This document shows, one piece after another, positions 8,849 through 17,426 of a stretch of 50,975 nucleotides of DNA. Within the stretch, counting starts at the first letter, position 1. Each line of letters starts with the position of its first letter. Source of the DNA: Nitrospirae bacterium MYbin6 (GTDB lineage: Bacteria; Nitrospirota; Thermodesulfovibrionia; Thermodesulfovibrionales; Magnetobacteriaceae). The notes beneath the pieces are model-generated. The model was not told the origin of the DNA. It saw only the letters and a list, made by a program, of their open reading frames with translations, and searched no databases. The DNA lies in NCBI GenBank assembly GCA_002753305.1, contig PEAC01000011.1:1-50975 (forward strand). The letters are read 5' to 3'. The translations under genes and the position numbers were made by a program.

Positions 8849-9667
8849 TTACATCTTCATCTTGGCGTGATATTGTTCGGCATCGGGGTCGCTCGCCTTG
8901 GCCTTGATTTCAGAGGAGGGATCCTTTGAGGGAGACTGTGATTCATAGAACGACAGCTGGCGGTTTAGCGATTCATTGCCCTTGCCAAGTACGGTTACGC
9001 ATTTGTCCATTTTCTTGTTTACCTTCTCGAAGTCCATTAGCACCTGCTGCAACTCCTCGGAGTTTACGGCCTGGTCCTCTATTGTGGTCATTATCTTTTC
9101 GTTGAATGCCTTTATCCTGTTGAATTCCTCGTTCATTTCCTTAAAGATCTCTTTGTATCCGAGCAGCTCGATTATTTGCTTTTTCTGAGCGGTTAAGGCG
9201 GCCTGCATATGTTTGGCGGTTTCCGCTTTTTTGCTTTCGCTGGCGGCTGAGGAGCTGCTGCCCATAGTCTCTCTTGCTATCTCCATAAGTTCGGTAAAAT
9301 GCTTGCTCAGTATTTTATCGAGATTGTTGTAAAAGTAATCCCAGAACGCCGACTCGTCCCCTTGTACCGCGTTTAGCGCCTCGATAGCCGTTTTTACGGA
9401 TTGAAGTTTCGCGCTTACGATTTCCTTCTTAATGATTATCTCTTCCGATACCGTGGAGTCCATGCTCATGGTCTCATTTTCCTTTTCGAGCCTTGTGGCC
9501 TCGACCTCCAGGTTGTCCATTAAGACGTTGGCCTTGCCAATAACCGCACCATCTGGCCCATTGCCGCCGTTGCTGCCTTTTTTCAGGAATAGATATATGC
9601 TCAGGCAAATAAGGACTACTATGGCCTCCACCATAAACAGGAAGAATAGTGTATTAATCCTGGTCAT
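8849..9667 (-). CDS. Membrane-anchored coiled-coil protein of unknown function
   Basis: The 272-residue protein opens with one membrane helix (about 7-28, INTLFFLFMVEAIVVLICL) followed directly by a basic stretch. The rest is mostly Glu/Lys-rich helix likely to form coiled coils (about 50-80 and 145-245), with a polar tail. I do not recognise a family. Its start overlaps the end of the VWA protein gene by 14 bases, so the two are almost certainly co-translated and may work together. The topology suggests a short N-terminus and a long cytoplasmic or periplasmic coiled coil; the side cannot be fixed from sequence alone. Confidence 0.75.
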   Translation of the reverse strand: MTRINTLFFLFMVEAIVVLICLSIYLFLKKGSNGGNGPDGAVIGKANVLMDNLEVEATRLEKENETMSMDSTVSEEIIIKKEIVSAKLQSVKTAIEALNAVQGDESAFWDYFYNNLDKILSKHFTELMEIARETMGSSSSAASESKKAETAKHMQAALTAQKKQIIELLGYKEIFKEMNEEFNRIKAFNEKIMTTIEDQAVNSEELQQVLMDFEKVNKKMDKCVTVLGKGNESLNRQLSFYESQSPSKDPSSEIKAKASDPDAEQYHAKMKM

Positions 9668-11231
9668 CTGTCTCTTGGGGCCTTTCAGGCCTTCTCAAAT
9701 ATTTAGTGAATATATTCATCTTCGGCAATTTCACGTTAGCTGCCATCCTTTTGCCCCTTGCCATTATTTTGGCCCTATTAATATATAACAAAACACTTGA
9801 AAATAAAACCAGGTTAATAGGCAGAAACCGTACAAGTGCCTTATCCAGGGCAGAGGGATCGTGTGTGACCATTTTTTTTAACCAGAGCAGGATTTTGGAT
9901 GGTTTTTTTACGGCAACCTCCTCTATTGGCTCCTGCCCATCCAGATGTGGTTGTTCTATACCGGTATCCTGTTTCTCCACAACTCCGACAACAAAGGATT
10001 TTTTTCTTTCGATAGTCTTGCTTTTTGCGGAAAGGCTGAACTTATAAAGGCCCATGGCCTTTGGCGTGAAATAGTCCCCGAATATGCCTCCTTCTGTTGA
10101 ACTGCCATGTGTATCTTCCGTAAAGTCAAGTTTAACGTTCACCGTAACACCATCGGGGCCGGTTATGGCGGCCCTCACGCCAAGCGTATTGGTTAGTTCT
10201 CTCATGTCAATGGTATGGCCATCCAGCTCCAGCCACGCATCCACTTTCTTTTTCGTATTTACCTGCATATAGGAACTCTGTACGCTGCTGAGAAGTTTCA
10301 GGTGTGTCGATATGTATATCCTGTTGTCGGAGGCGGTGCTGCCCGTGATGCTCCACACCCCGGACAAAGGGGCCGCGACATTAACAATATCGAAGTTGAA
10401 TGATTGCCCCCAGCTTATGTTGGCAGGACTTTTCCCTGCACTGTATTTAACGCCATCGGGGCCTTGCAGGATTATCTTTGTGTTTTGCGCGCTTTTAAAT
10501 AAAAGCAATGTGAGTGAGTCTATCGATTCATCCACAATGAAGCGGCCTGTCTGCATGGGAAGTATATCGGGGGATTTTATGGTCTCGTAAATTGAGGCAA
10601 ATGTGGTATTCAAAGAGGCCGCATTAGGGCATGGATAATTAAAACCTCCGGTATTCTTTGACAACTCCAACAGGAAATCCTCATCTGGCTCAGTGCCGAG
10701 GGACACGGTAAAGAGCCTTACTTCTTTGTCTTTATACAGGGGTATGAGTTCGTCCAGTATGGCGGCGCGTATTTTCTGGTCTTCTTCGGCGGCCTGCGCG
10801 TAGGCCCCAGACGCGCTTATAAGCACTACGGTGCGCCTTGACGTGTTGTCTGGGGTGAGTTCCGTGAGGGCGTCTTTCAGGGCAGTGTAGGGATTAGATG
10901 CCGTATTGTTGTCTGATGAGGGCTTGGCAATTGAGTCTATGGCCGTATAGATTGCAGGGCCTGCCGGGGTTTTTTTCTTTATCACGGAAGTGCCCTTTTT
11001 GTTAAAGGCAATTATGCCGATGCTGTCATCCTTTCCTGCCAGGCCGGCGTATAATTTGAGCGCGTGAAAGATTAGCCCCTGTGGGTCTGCCTTTGTAAGG
11101 GCGCCAGATGTCTCAACGGCAAATATGACGGCATCGGCGCTGCCGCCTCCTTCGGAATGAGACCCGCCGAACACGGAAGAACATGGAGACAAAACCAGTA
11201 GGGCAATCGTAAAACAGTATACAAGGTACAT
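9654..11231 (-). CDS. Secreted or membrane-anchored von Willebrand factor A domain protein
   Basis: This 525-residue protein has a signal peptide (about 1-22), a VWA domain (about 30-215) and an Ig-like/beta-rich region (about 230-410). One C-terminal membrane helix (about 462-482) precedes a short basic cytoplasmic tail. The metal site is atypical: the usual DxSxS is ETSGA, with Glu for Asp and Ala for the last Ser, so metal binding may be altered. VWA proteins of this layout usually mediate adhesion or assembly at the cell surface. The coiled-coil gene that overlaps its end is its likely partner. It is divergent from the Crp/Fnr gene, sharing the 156-base region at 11232-11387. No specific role can be assigned. 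Confidence 0.8.
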   Translation of the reverse strand: MYLVYCFTIALLVLSPCSSVFGGSHSEGGGSADAVIFAVETSGALTKADPQGLIFHALKLYAGLAGKDDSIGIIAFNKKGTSVIKKKTPAGPAIYTAIDSIAKPSSDNNTASNPYTALKDALTELTPDNTSRRTVVLISASGAYAQAAEEDQKIRAAILDELIPLYKDKEVRLFTVSLGTEPDEDFLLELSKNTGGFNYPCPNAASLNTTFASIYETIKSPDILPMQTGRFIVDESIDSLTLLLFKSAQNTKIILQGPDGVKYSAGKSPANISWGQSFNFDIVNVAAPLSGVWSITGSTASDNRIYISTHLKLLSSVQSSYMQVNTKKKVDAWLELDGHTIDMRELTNTLGVRAAITGPDGVTVNVKLDFTEDTHGSSTEGGIFGDYFTPKAMGLYKFSLSAKSKTIERKKSFVVGVVEKQDTGIEQPHLDGQEPIEEVAVKKPSKILLWLKKMVTHDPSALDKALVRFLPINLVLFSSVLLYINRAKIMARGKRMAANVKLPKMNIFTKYLRRPERPQETDDQD

Positions 11232-11387
11232 AAATTAATGCTCTCCACTATATAATACCAGTATCGTACACTTATAGTAAATTCTTTATATCCGTTGCGG
11301 CGGGGAAATAATACGGCGCCAAAAAAAATCCGAATAAATCGGCAAATATGATATAATATAGCTTGATGGCAGATACAGGCGTGATAA

Positions 11388-12089
11388 ATGGCTGAACAGG
11401 CAATGGAATTCTTTATAAAAAACAACTCACTCTTTTCACAGATAGGCCGTTCCGAGGCCGAGTCCCTGTGCAGCCACAACCGTCCGTTTAAGTATCGAAA
11501 GGACGAGACCATCTTTATGCACGGAGACCCCTCAAATACCATGTATTTCCTGGGGCGCGGACTTGTCAGGCTGTCTAAGCTGAGTTATGACGGCAGGAAA
11601 TTCACGCTGGACATAGTGGAGCCTGGTGGATTTTTCGGTGAACTCTGCCTCGCGGGCGAAAGACAGCGCCGATCAATTGCCGAGGCGATGGAAGATGCAT
11701 CGGGTTTTGAGATCAAAAAGGCCGAATTTGAGGATTATCTGGCCAAAAGGCCGGAGGTCGCCATAAAACTTATTAAAATAATCGGGGATAAGCGCATCGA
11801 GATGGAAAATATCCTTGAGGGCATGATATTTATGGACGTGGAGAGCCGCATCATCTCTCTTTTACTGAAATACTCGAATGCCGGAACTGTAAAACTACCC
11901 CTGACGCATCAGGAAATAGCCGACATGGCCGGCACTACAAGGGTATCCGCATCAAGAACCATCGTCAACCTAAGAAAGAAGGGCCTCATAGAGACACCCA
12001 CCCATCAAATCGTTCTCAAAGACGAAACCAAACTGCGTGAAATGCTGCAGTACTCATCCAACGGGCAGCGTGGCAAGGCAGGCGCGTGA
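11388..12089 (+). CDS. Crp/Fnr family transcription regulator
   Basis: The 233-residue protein has an N-terminal cyclic-nucleotide-binding beta roll (about 15-130), a dimer helix and a C-terminal winged helix (about 150-225; the recognition region is LTHQEIADMAGTTRVSASRTI). The phosphate-binding cassette is close to that of CRP, with GEL followed by an RRS triplet, so cAMP or another cyclic nucleotide is a plausible ligand. It lacks the N-terminal cysteine cluster of Fnr. A nucleotidyl cyclase at 20324-21757 could supply the ligand, though that link is only inferred. A TATAAT at 11352-11357 lies 30 bases upstream of the ATG, without a clear -35. Confidence 0.88.
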   Translation: MAEQAMEFFIKNNSLFSQIGRSEAESLCSHNRPFKYRKDETIFMHGDPSNTMYFLGRGLVRLSKLSYDGRKFTLDIVEPGGFFGELCLAGERQRRSIAEAMEDASGFEIKKAEFEDYLAKRPEVAIKLIKIIGDKRIEMENILEGMIFMDVESRIISLLLKYSNAGTVKLPLTHQEIADMAGTTRVSASRTIVNLRKKGLIETPTHQIVLKDETKLREMLQYSSNGQRGKAGA

Positions 12090-12207
12090 TAATACGTTCG
12101 AGCCGAAGGTGTTTTTTATGGCAATCCCTTGTATTTATATTAATATTTAATTTTAGCGTGAAAATGCTGATAAATATATGCTACAATAGCAGCGGAGACT
12201 ATAGAAT

Positions 12208-14037
12208 ATGAATAACGCATATAAAAATATATTCGTGTGGCTGTTTATCTTCGGCCTGATGATTGTGCTGTTCAATCTGCTGAACGTTCCAAAGCCCCTG
12301 CACGATGAGCTGATCTTCTCGGATTTTTTAGATAAGTTAAAGTCCGGAAATATCGAGGAGGTTATGATAAAGGAAAACGAGGTGGCGGGCAAGCTCAAAG
12401 ACGGCAAGCTATTCAGGACATATGCCATTGAGTACCCTGATCTTGTGAAAGAGCTGATGAGTAAAAATGTGAAGATAACGGTAAAGCCTCCGGCTGCCAA
12501 CCCGTGGTATGTGAACTTTTTCTTTTCCTGGGGGCCGATAATCTTCCTGGCGCTGATATGGATATTCTTTATGAGGCAAATGCAGGTAGGAGGCAACAAG
12601 GCCATGTCGTTTGGGAAACACAAGGCCCGGATGGTCTCGGATAAGACAAACAAGGTGACGTTTAAAGACGTAGCCGGCATAGAAGAGGCCAAGACCGAGG
12701 TGCAGGAGATAATAGATTTCCTCAGAGACCCTCTGAAATTCACGAGGCTTGGCGGACGAATCCCCAAAGGTGTACTGCTTGTAGGCCCTCCGGGAACGGG
12801 CAAGACCCTGCTGGCAAGGGCGATAGCCGGCGAGGCCGACGTGCCGTTTTATTCCATATCGGGTTCGGACTTCGTGGAGATGTTTGTCGGAGTTGGCGCC
12901 TCACGTGTCAGAGACCTCTTTGACAACGCAAAGAAAAACGCCCCCTGTATTATATTTATCGACGAAATAGACGCCGTCGGAAGACACAGAGGCGCCGGCC
13001 TTGGCGGTGGACACGACGAGCGCGAACAGACCCTGAACCAGTTGCTTGTGGAGATGGACGGCTTCGAGGGCAAGGAAGGCAGAATCGTCGTGGCGGCCAC
13101 AAACAGGCCGGATGTCCTTGACCCTGCCCTTCTCAGGCCGGGACGCTTTGACAGGCAGGTCGTCGTATCACAGCCCGACGTCAGGGGACGCGAAGAGATA
13201 CTAAAGGTACATACGATAAACGTCCCGATAGAGGATAATGTCGATTTGGCCATGATAGCCAGAGGTACGCCGGGATTTACGGGCGCTGACCTCTCTAATC
13301 TTGTAAATGAGGCGGCACTCTTAGCCGCAAGAGATACCAAAGAAAAGGTGGAAATGGCGGACTTCGACAAGGCCAAAGACAAGGTGCTAATGGGCGTAGA
13401 GAGAAGGAGCATGATAATCAGCGACGAGGAAAAGCGAAACACCGCCTACCACGAGTCAGGGCATGCCCTGGTAGCGAAATTCACCCCCGGCACTGACCCT
13501 GTACACAAGGTCAGCATTATCCCAAGGGGCAGGGCATTGGGCATCACCCAGCAGTTGCCCATCGACGACAGATATACTTACTCAAGGGAATTTCTGAAAA
13601 AGACGTTAAAAGTCCTGCTAGGCGGCAGAGTGGCCGAAGAACTCATCCTTAACCACATGACCACAGGGGCCGGAAACGACCTCGAACGGGCCACAGACCT
13701 TGCCAGAAAGATGGTTACCGAATGGGGCATGTCAGATACGATGGGGCCGCTTACCTTCGGTAAAAAGGACGAACAGATCTTCCTTGGCAGAGAGATAGTA
13801 AGGCACAAGGACTATAGCGAAAAAACTGCAATAGGGATTGACGAAGAGGTCAGAAAACTCGTTATCGAGGCATATGAAACCTCAAAGGAGCTCCTTAGCG
13901 CCAACATTGATACGCTGGAGGCTATGGCCAAAGTACTCCTTGAGAAAGAGACCATCGGAAATGACGAAATAGACCTGCTCATAGAGCAAACCAGGCAGCT
14001 GCGCACCCAAACGGCCCAATCTGCCGACCCAATCTGA
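12208..14037 (+). CDS. ftsH: ATP-dependent zinc metalloprotease FtsH
   Basis: The 609-residue protein has the full FtsH layout. There are two membrane helices (about 8-25 and 106-123) flanking a small periplasmic domain, then an AAA+ module with Walker A GPPGTGKT at 193-200, Walker B IIFIDEID and the SRH arginines. The M41 protease has the zinc motif HESGH (about 417). FtsH is a membrane hexamer that extracts and degrades membrane proteins and regulators. It leads a run with folP (no gap), miaA and hfq; an ftsH-folP pairing is common in bacteria. A TACAAT at 12182-12187 is a possible -10, and GGAG lies about 11 bases before the ATG. Confidence 0.97.
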   Translation: MNNAYKNIFVWLFIFGLMIVLFNLLNVPKPLHDELIFSDFLDKLKSGNIEEVMIKENEVAGKLKDGKLFRTYAIEYPDLVKELMSKNVKITVKPPAANPWYVNFFFSWGPIIFLALIWIFFMRQMQVGGNKAMSFGKHKARMVSDKTNKVTFKDVAGIEEAKTEVQEIIDFLRDPLKFTRLGGRIPKGVLLVGPPGTGKTLLARAIAGEADVPFYSISGSDFVEMFVGVGASRVRDLFDNAKKNAPCIIFIDEIDAVGRHRGAGLGGGHDEREQTLNQLLVEMDGFEGKEGRIVVAATNRPDVLDPALLRPGRFDRQVVVSQPDVRGREEILKVHTINVPIEDNVDLAMIARGTPGFTGADLSNLVNEAALLAARDTKEKVEMADFDKAKDKVLMGVERRSMIISDEEKRNTAYHESGHALVAKFTPGTDPVHKVSIIPRGRALGITQQLPIDDRYTYSREFLKKTLKVLLGGRVAEELILNHMTTGAGNDLERATDLARKMVTEWGMSDTMGPLTFGKKDEQIFLGREIVRHKDYSEKTAIGIDEEVRKLVIEAYETSKELLSANIDTLEAMAKVLLEKETIGNDEIDLLIEQTRQLRTQTAQSADPI

Positions 14038-14886
14038 TTGATACTCCGCTTAAATAGACACACCATAGATTTATCCGAAAAGACATGCATAATGGGCATC
14101 CTTAACGTTACGCCCGATTCGTTTTCGGACGGTGGGCGGTTTTTCGATAGAAACCGGGCCATAGACCATGTCCTTGAGATGGTCTCAGACGGTGCGGACA
14201 TAATAGACATAGGTGGAGAGTCGACCCGTCCAGGGGCCGTGGCCGTTACGGTCGATGAGGAACTCAGAAGGACAATACCCGTCATAGAGGCAATCGCGGG
14301 GAGTGTCAACATCCCCATATCTATAGATACGTACAAGGCCGATGTGGCACGAAGGGCACTTGAGGCCGGCGCCGAAATAGTAAACGATATAAGCGGCCTC
14401 AGATTTGACGTAAATATGGCCTCTGTCGTGGCGCAATACGAAGCGGCAATCGTTATAATGCATATACAGGGTACGCCAAAGGACATGCAGCGCAATCCCG
14501 TCTATGAGGATTTGTTTTCCGATCTTAAAGGCTATTTTAATAAAGGCATAGAAACAGCGCTGCAAGCGGGCATAAAAAAGGACATGATAATCCTGGACCC
14601 GGGCATAGGGTTTGGTAAGACACTGGAGCATAACCTTCAGATAATAGGGCATCTTGACATTTTTAAAAGTTTTGGCATGCCAATAATGGCAGGTGTATCA
14701 AGAAAGGCATTCATAGGGCACATACTAGGCGATGCTCCGGTCGGGAAAAGGCTCATGGGAACGGCCGCCATGGTTGCGGCTTCAATCCTGAAGGGCGCCA
14801 ATATCGTGCGCGTACACGACGTAAGGGAAATGGCAGAGACAGCAAGGGTGGCATTCGCGGCAGCCCGCGCCATAGACATAAAATGA
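14038..14886 (+). CDS. folP: Dihydropteroate synthase
   Basis: This 282-residue protein is a TIM-barrel dihydropteroate synthase, which joins p-aminobenzoate to the pterin diphosphate in folate synthesis. The signatures are clear: GILNVTPDSFSDGGRF near the N-terminus, DIGGESTRPGA, SIDTYKADVA, NDISGL, ILDPGIGFGKT and GVSRKAFIG. The start is placed at the TTG directly after the ftsH stop codon, because no ATG lies upstream of the conserved GILNVTP block at a suitable distance and the family needs about 15 residues before it. No strong ribosome site is seen, so translation probably depends on coupling with ftsH. It overlaps miaA by four bases (ATGA). Confidence 0.95.
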   Translation: MILRLNRHTIDLSEKTCIMGILNVTPDSFSDGGRFFDRNRAIDHVLEMVSDGADIIDIGGESTRPGAVAVTVDEELRRTIPVIEAIAGSVNIPISIDTYKADVARRALEAGAEIVNDISGLRFDVNMASVVAQYEAAIVIMHIQGTPKDMQRNPVYEDLFSDLKGYFNKGIETALQAGIKKDMIILDPGIGFGKTLEHNLQIIGHLDIFKSFGMPIMAGVSRKAFIGHILGDAPVGKRLMGTAAMVAASILKGANIVRVHDVREMAETARVAFAAARAIDIK

Positions 14887-15791
14887 AAGTGGCAGTGATA
14901 TGCGGCCCAACCTGTGTTGGAAAGACAGGTGTATCCATAGCCTTAGCGCGGCTGCTTGGGGCTGAGATCGTAAGTGCCGACTCAATGCAGGTATATAAGG
15001 GGATGGACGTGGGAACGGCCAAGCCGTCCGCCGGGCAAAGGGCACAAGTAGCCCACCATATGATAGACATAGTAGAGCCTACGGAGGCGTACAGCACGGG
15101 CAGGTATGTATCCGGCGCCGCGCGGGCTTTGGAAGACATTATATCCAGAGGAAAGACGCCGCTGATAACCGGTGGTACGGGCCTGTACATCCGCGCAATG
15201 TCCAAGGGGCTTTTCACAGCGCCCGACGCGGACATGGCCCTGAGGGAAGCTCTAATGGGGGCCGAGGCACAAAACCCAGGGTTTTTATACAATTATCTCA
15301 ACACCATTGACCCCCAAAGCGCCGAAAGAATCATGCCTAAAGACCACAGAAGAGTGGTTCGGGCCATAGAGGTATGCCTCAAAAGCGGCAAACCGATATC
15401 AAGACTGCAAGCGGAGATGACAAGGCCGCTCCCATATGAATTCATAAAAATAGGCCTGATAAGGCAAAGGGCCGAACTCTATGAAATGATCAACGGGCGG
15501 GTTGACACAATGATGGCGGATGGCCTCGTGAAAGAGGCGGAACAACTATTCACCCTTAAACTTGCCCATACGCCTGTGCAGGCAATCGGCTACAAAGAGC
15601 TGTTTGCGTACTTCAGGGTCGAGATGGGACTTGAGGAGGCCGTCTTAAAAATAAAACAGGCAACAAGGAGGTATGCAAAGAGACAGATAAGCTGGTTCAA
15701 GGGCGAGCCGGACGTAAAATGGGTGGATATTACGGGTATATTCGGAGAAAAAGAAATCTTAAATAAGATAATTCCGCTTCTGCCAATTTAA
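14883..15791 (+). CDS. miaA: tRNA dimethylallyltransferase MiaA
   Basis: The 302-residue protein transfers a dimethylallyl group to A37 of tRNAs that read codons beginning with U. It has the P-loop GPTCVGKTG at the N-terminus, the DSMQVYKGMDVGTAKPS block, HHMIDIVEP, TGGTGLYIRA and the late KQATRRYAKRQISWFK segment; all are standard for MiaA. Its ATG overlaps the folP stop. It is followed 63 bases later by hfq, the same pairing as in Enterobacteria, where miaA and hfq are neighbours. Confidence 0.97.
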   Translation: MKVAVICGPTCVGKTGVSIALARLLGAEIVSADSMQVYKGMDVGTAKPSAGQRAQVAHHMIDIVEPTEAYSTGRYVSGAARALEDIISRGKTPLITGGTGLYIRAMSKGLFTAPDADMALREALMGAEAQNPGFLYNYLNTIDPQSAERIMPKDHRRVVRAIEVCLKSGKPISRLQAEMTRPLPYEFIKIGLIRQRAELYEMINGRVDTMMADGLVKEAEQLFTLKLAHTPVQAIGYKELFAYFRVEMGLEEAVLKIKQATRRYAKRQISWFKGEPDVKWVDITGIFGEKEILNKIIPLLPI

Positions 15792-15854
15792 CGGCTTGAA
15801 TTATTAAGAAAAATAATTTATAGTAAAGTAAAAATAATTAAGGAGACATCGGCA

Positions 15855-16097
15855 ATGGCAACAGGAAAGGGCACGGCCCTGCAGGATACATATCTGAATT
15901 ATCTGAGGAAGGAGAGGCTGCCGGTTGTAATATACCTGATAAATGGAGTGAAACTCAAAGGGATAATCAAAGGGTTCGACAGCTTTGTCATAATCCTCAA
16001 AGACTTAAGGCAGCAACTGATTTATAAGCACTCAATCTCGTCAATCGTACCGGAAGGAGATATTAACCTGAGGGATGAGGACATTGCAGAGGCTTAG
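15855..16097 (+). CDS. hfq: RNA chaperone Hfq
   Basis: This 80-residue Sm-like protein has the Sm1 region ([16 protein letters not shown], then GFDSFVIIL) and the Sm2 motif YKHSIS that mark Hfq. It would form a hexamer that pairs small RNAs with mRNAs. It is short, with almost no C-terminal tail, as in many non-enterobacterial Hfqs. An AAGGAG ribosome site lies about ten bases ahead of the ATG. The presence of Hfq makes small-RNA regulation plausible here; see the RNA candidate at 45627-45743. Confidence 0.96.
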   Translation: MATGKGTALQDTYLNYLRKERLPVVIYLINGVKLKGIIKGFDSFVIILKDLRQQLIYKHSISSIVPEGDINLRDEDIAEA

Positions 16098-16144
16098 ACG
16101 GCGCTGAGAGACGCACTTAACGATAAAGACAATGGAGGTACACA

Positions 16145-16822
16145 ATGCTCAAATTCATGCACAGGTACGCGAAGTTTTTTTATGTGTTTTTCTTTTTGAT
16201 AATCATATCCTTTATATTTTTCTATGTCGGCCCGATAGATAAGTCAAGCCAGCTTGCCCTTGTCGAGATAGGGGACAAGAAAATATACACGGAAGAGTAC
16301 TGGCGGGTATATGAAAACATGAAAAACTACTACTCCAACACGCTGAAGGAGAAGTTCGACGCGGAGATGGAAAAGAAATTAAACCTGAAAGAGGCCGTCC
16401 TTGAGGGAATCATAGAAAATGAGCTGCTGTTGGCCGAGGCCGCCCGCCTTGGCATAACGGTCAGCGATGAAGAGGTAAACGACTCAATAACACGCGACCC
16501 GTCTTTTCTTAGAAACGGGGCGTTCAGAAAGGACATATACCTGAGGACCCTTGAGTTAAGCAGGCTTACACCACGGTATTTCGAGCTGAAAAGACGCGAA
16601 GACCTGACGATACAGAAAATGAAGAGGGTGATAGAGCTTGCGGCAAACACACAGCTGAACATGCCGCAGGAACTTATGGCACAGTTAAAGGGCAACGAGC
16701 AGGCAATGGAATCCATCCTGAAGTCGGCAATAGATGAACAAAAGGCAAAAACCGTAAGGTCATACCTCCAGGGGTTAAGAAAGATAATCCCCGTAAAGGC
16801 CAGGCCTGAGTTGATTGCATAA
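16145..16822 (+). CDS. SurA/PpiD-like membrane-anchored chaperone domain without a PPIase domain
   Basis: This 225-residue protein has an N-terminal membrane helix (about 10-30, rich in Phe and Ile) followed by the helical SurA_N-type chaperone region typical of PpiD and SurA (EAVLEGIIENELLLAEAARL, then a GITVSDEEV segment and RNGAFRKDIYLRTL). The parvulin PPIase domain that normally follows is absent. The protein goes straight to a helical end, so it is a chaperone-only form. It should sit on the periplasmic face of the inner membrane and hold unfolded exported proteins. GGAGG is seven to eight bases before the ATG. It follows hfq by 47 bases. Confidence 0.8.
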   Translation: MLKFMHRYAKFFYVFFFLIIISFIFFYVGPIDKSSQLALVEIGDKKIYTEEYWRVYENMKNYYSNTLKEKFDAEMEKKLNLKEAVLEGIIENELLLAEAARLGITVSDEEVNDSITRDPSFLRNGAFRKDIYLRTLELSRLTPRYFELKRREDLTIQKMKRVIELAANTQLNMPQELMAQLKGNEQAMESILKSAIDEQKAKTVRSYLQGLRKIIPVKARPELIA

Positions 16823-16843
16823 CAATGAAGGAGGACAGCTACT

Positions 16844-17176
16844 ATGCCTCAAAACCGGTCGTTTAAACTGAAAAGGCCGCAAAAAAAGGTAGACAGCGGC
16901 AAATCCGTAGAGGAAATCATAAGGGAGTTAAAGGCCGCAGGCCAAAACACAAACAACAATTACCGGCAGCGCTCCCTGCAAATTCACGGCCTGATATGCG
17001 CGAAATGTGGCCGGGAATTCGACGAAAAAAACAAGAACCTGCTAACGGTACACCACAAAGACGGCAACCACGACAATAACCCCGCAGATGGCTCGAATTG
17101 GGAAAATCTGTGTGCCTATTGCCATGATGACGAACACACAAGAGGGCTTCTTGGCGACTACTTAGGCGGAAGATAA
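16844..17176 (+). CDS. HNH-domain protein, YajD-like
   Basis: This 110-residue basic protein has a Lys-rich start and a C-terminal HNH/zinc module. CAKC (about 52-55) and CAYC (about 92-95) are the two zinc knuckles. LTVHHKDGNHDNNP supplies the catalytic-type His pair, and NWENLC the Asn. It matches the short YajD-type HNH proteins, whose substrate is not known. It has a strong GAAGGAGG site and follows the PPIase-less chaperone by 21 bases. No phage or restriction genes surround it, so it is probably a housekeeping nuclease-like protein rather than a homing enzyme. Confidence 0.85.
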   Translation: MPQNRSFKLKRPQKKVDSGKSVEEIIRELKAAGQNTNNNYRQRSLQIHGLICAKCGREFDEKNKNLLTVHHKDGNHDNNPADGSNWENLCAYCHDDEHTRGLLGDYLGGR

Positions 17177-17426
17177 GAGATAAGGGCCTGTAACAAAATA
17201 ACCCTGAAATTTGTCAGGCATCCTGAAGCTCTGCCGAAGGATGGCCGGGAAAATCCGGCGCCTCTTCGGGGTGCTAAACTATGCCGGCAGCGCCGGCTGT
17301 AGCGCCGGAAACAAAATATTTTGATATAATATGAAGATTATGGATAAAAGTAAAGATTTTACATTAAGAAATTTGGTAGAATCATATGTCGATTTTAAGG
17401 ATGATTCCTTTGATAAGGGAGGATAC
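17177..17426 (+). promoter_or_regulatory. Structured leader region upstream of the DUF4124-like gene
   Basis: No gene is supported here. The stretch contains a nested hairpin: CCGAAG (17234-17239) pairs with CTTCGG (17264-17269), enclosing GCCGG (17244-17248) and CCGGC (17255-17259). A second hairpin, GCCGGC-AGC-GCCGGC, lies at 17283-17297. CATCCT at 17219-17224 could instead pair with AGGATG at 17238-17243, which would open the outer stem. A perfect TATAAT at 17325-17330 follows, without a good -35. It could be a terminator region for the upstream genes or a leader of the next gene; it matches no riboswitch class that I recognise. AAGGGAGG at 17415-17422 sets the next start at 17427. Confidence 0.4.

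Noticed and set aside
17177..17330. A tRNA or known riboswitch in the GC-rich hairpins
   Set aside because: There is no cloverleaf or TTCGA arm, and the conserved cores of GEMM, glycine, TPP and cobalamin riboswitches are not seen.
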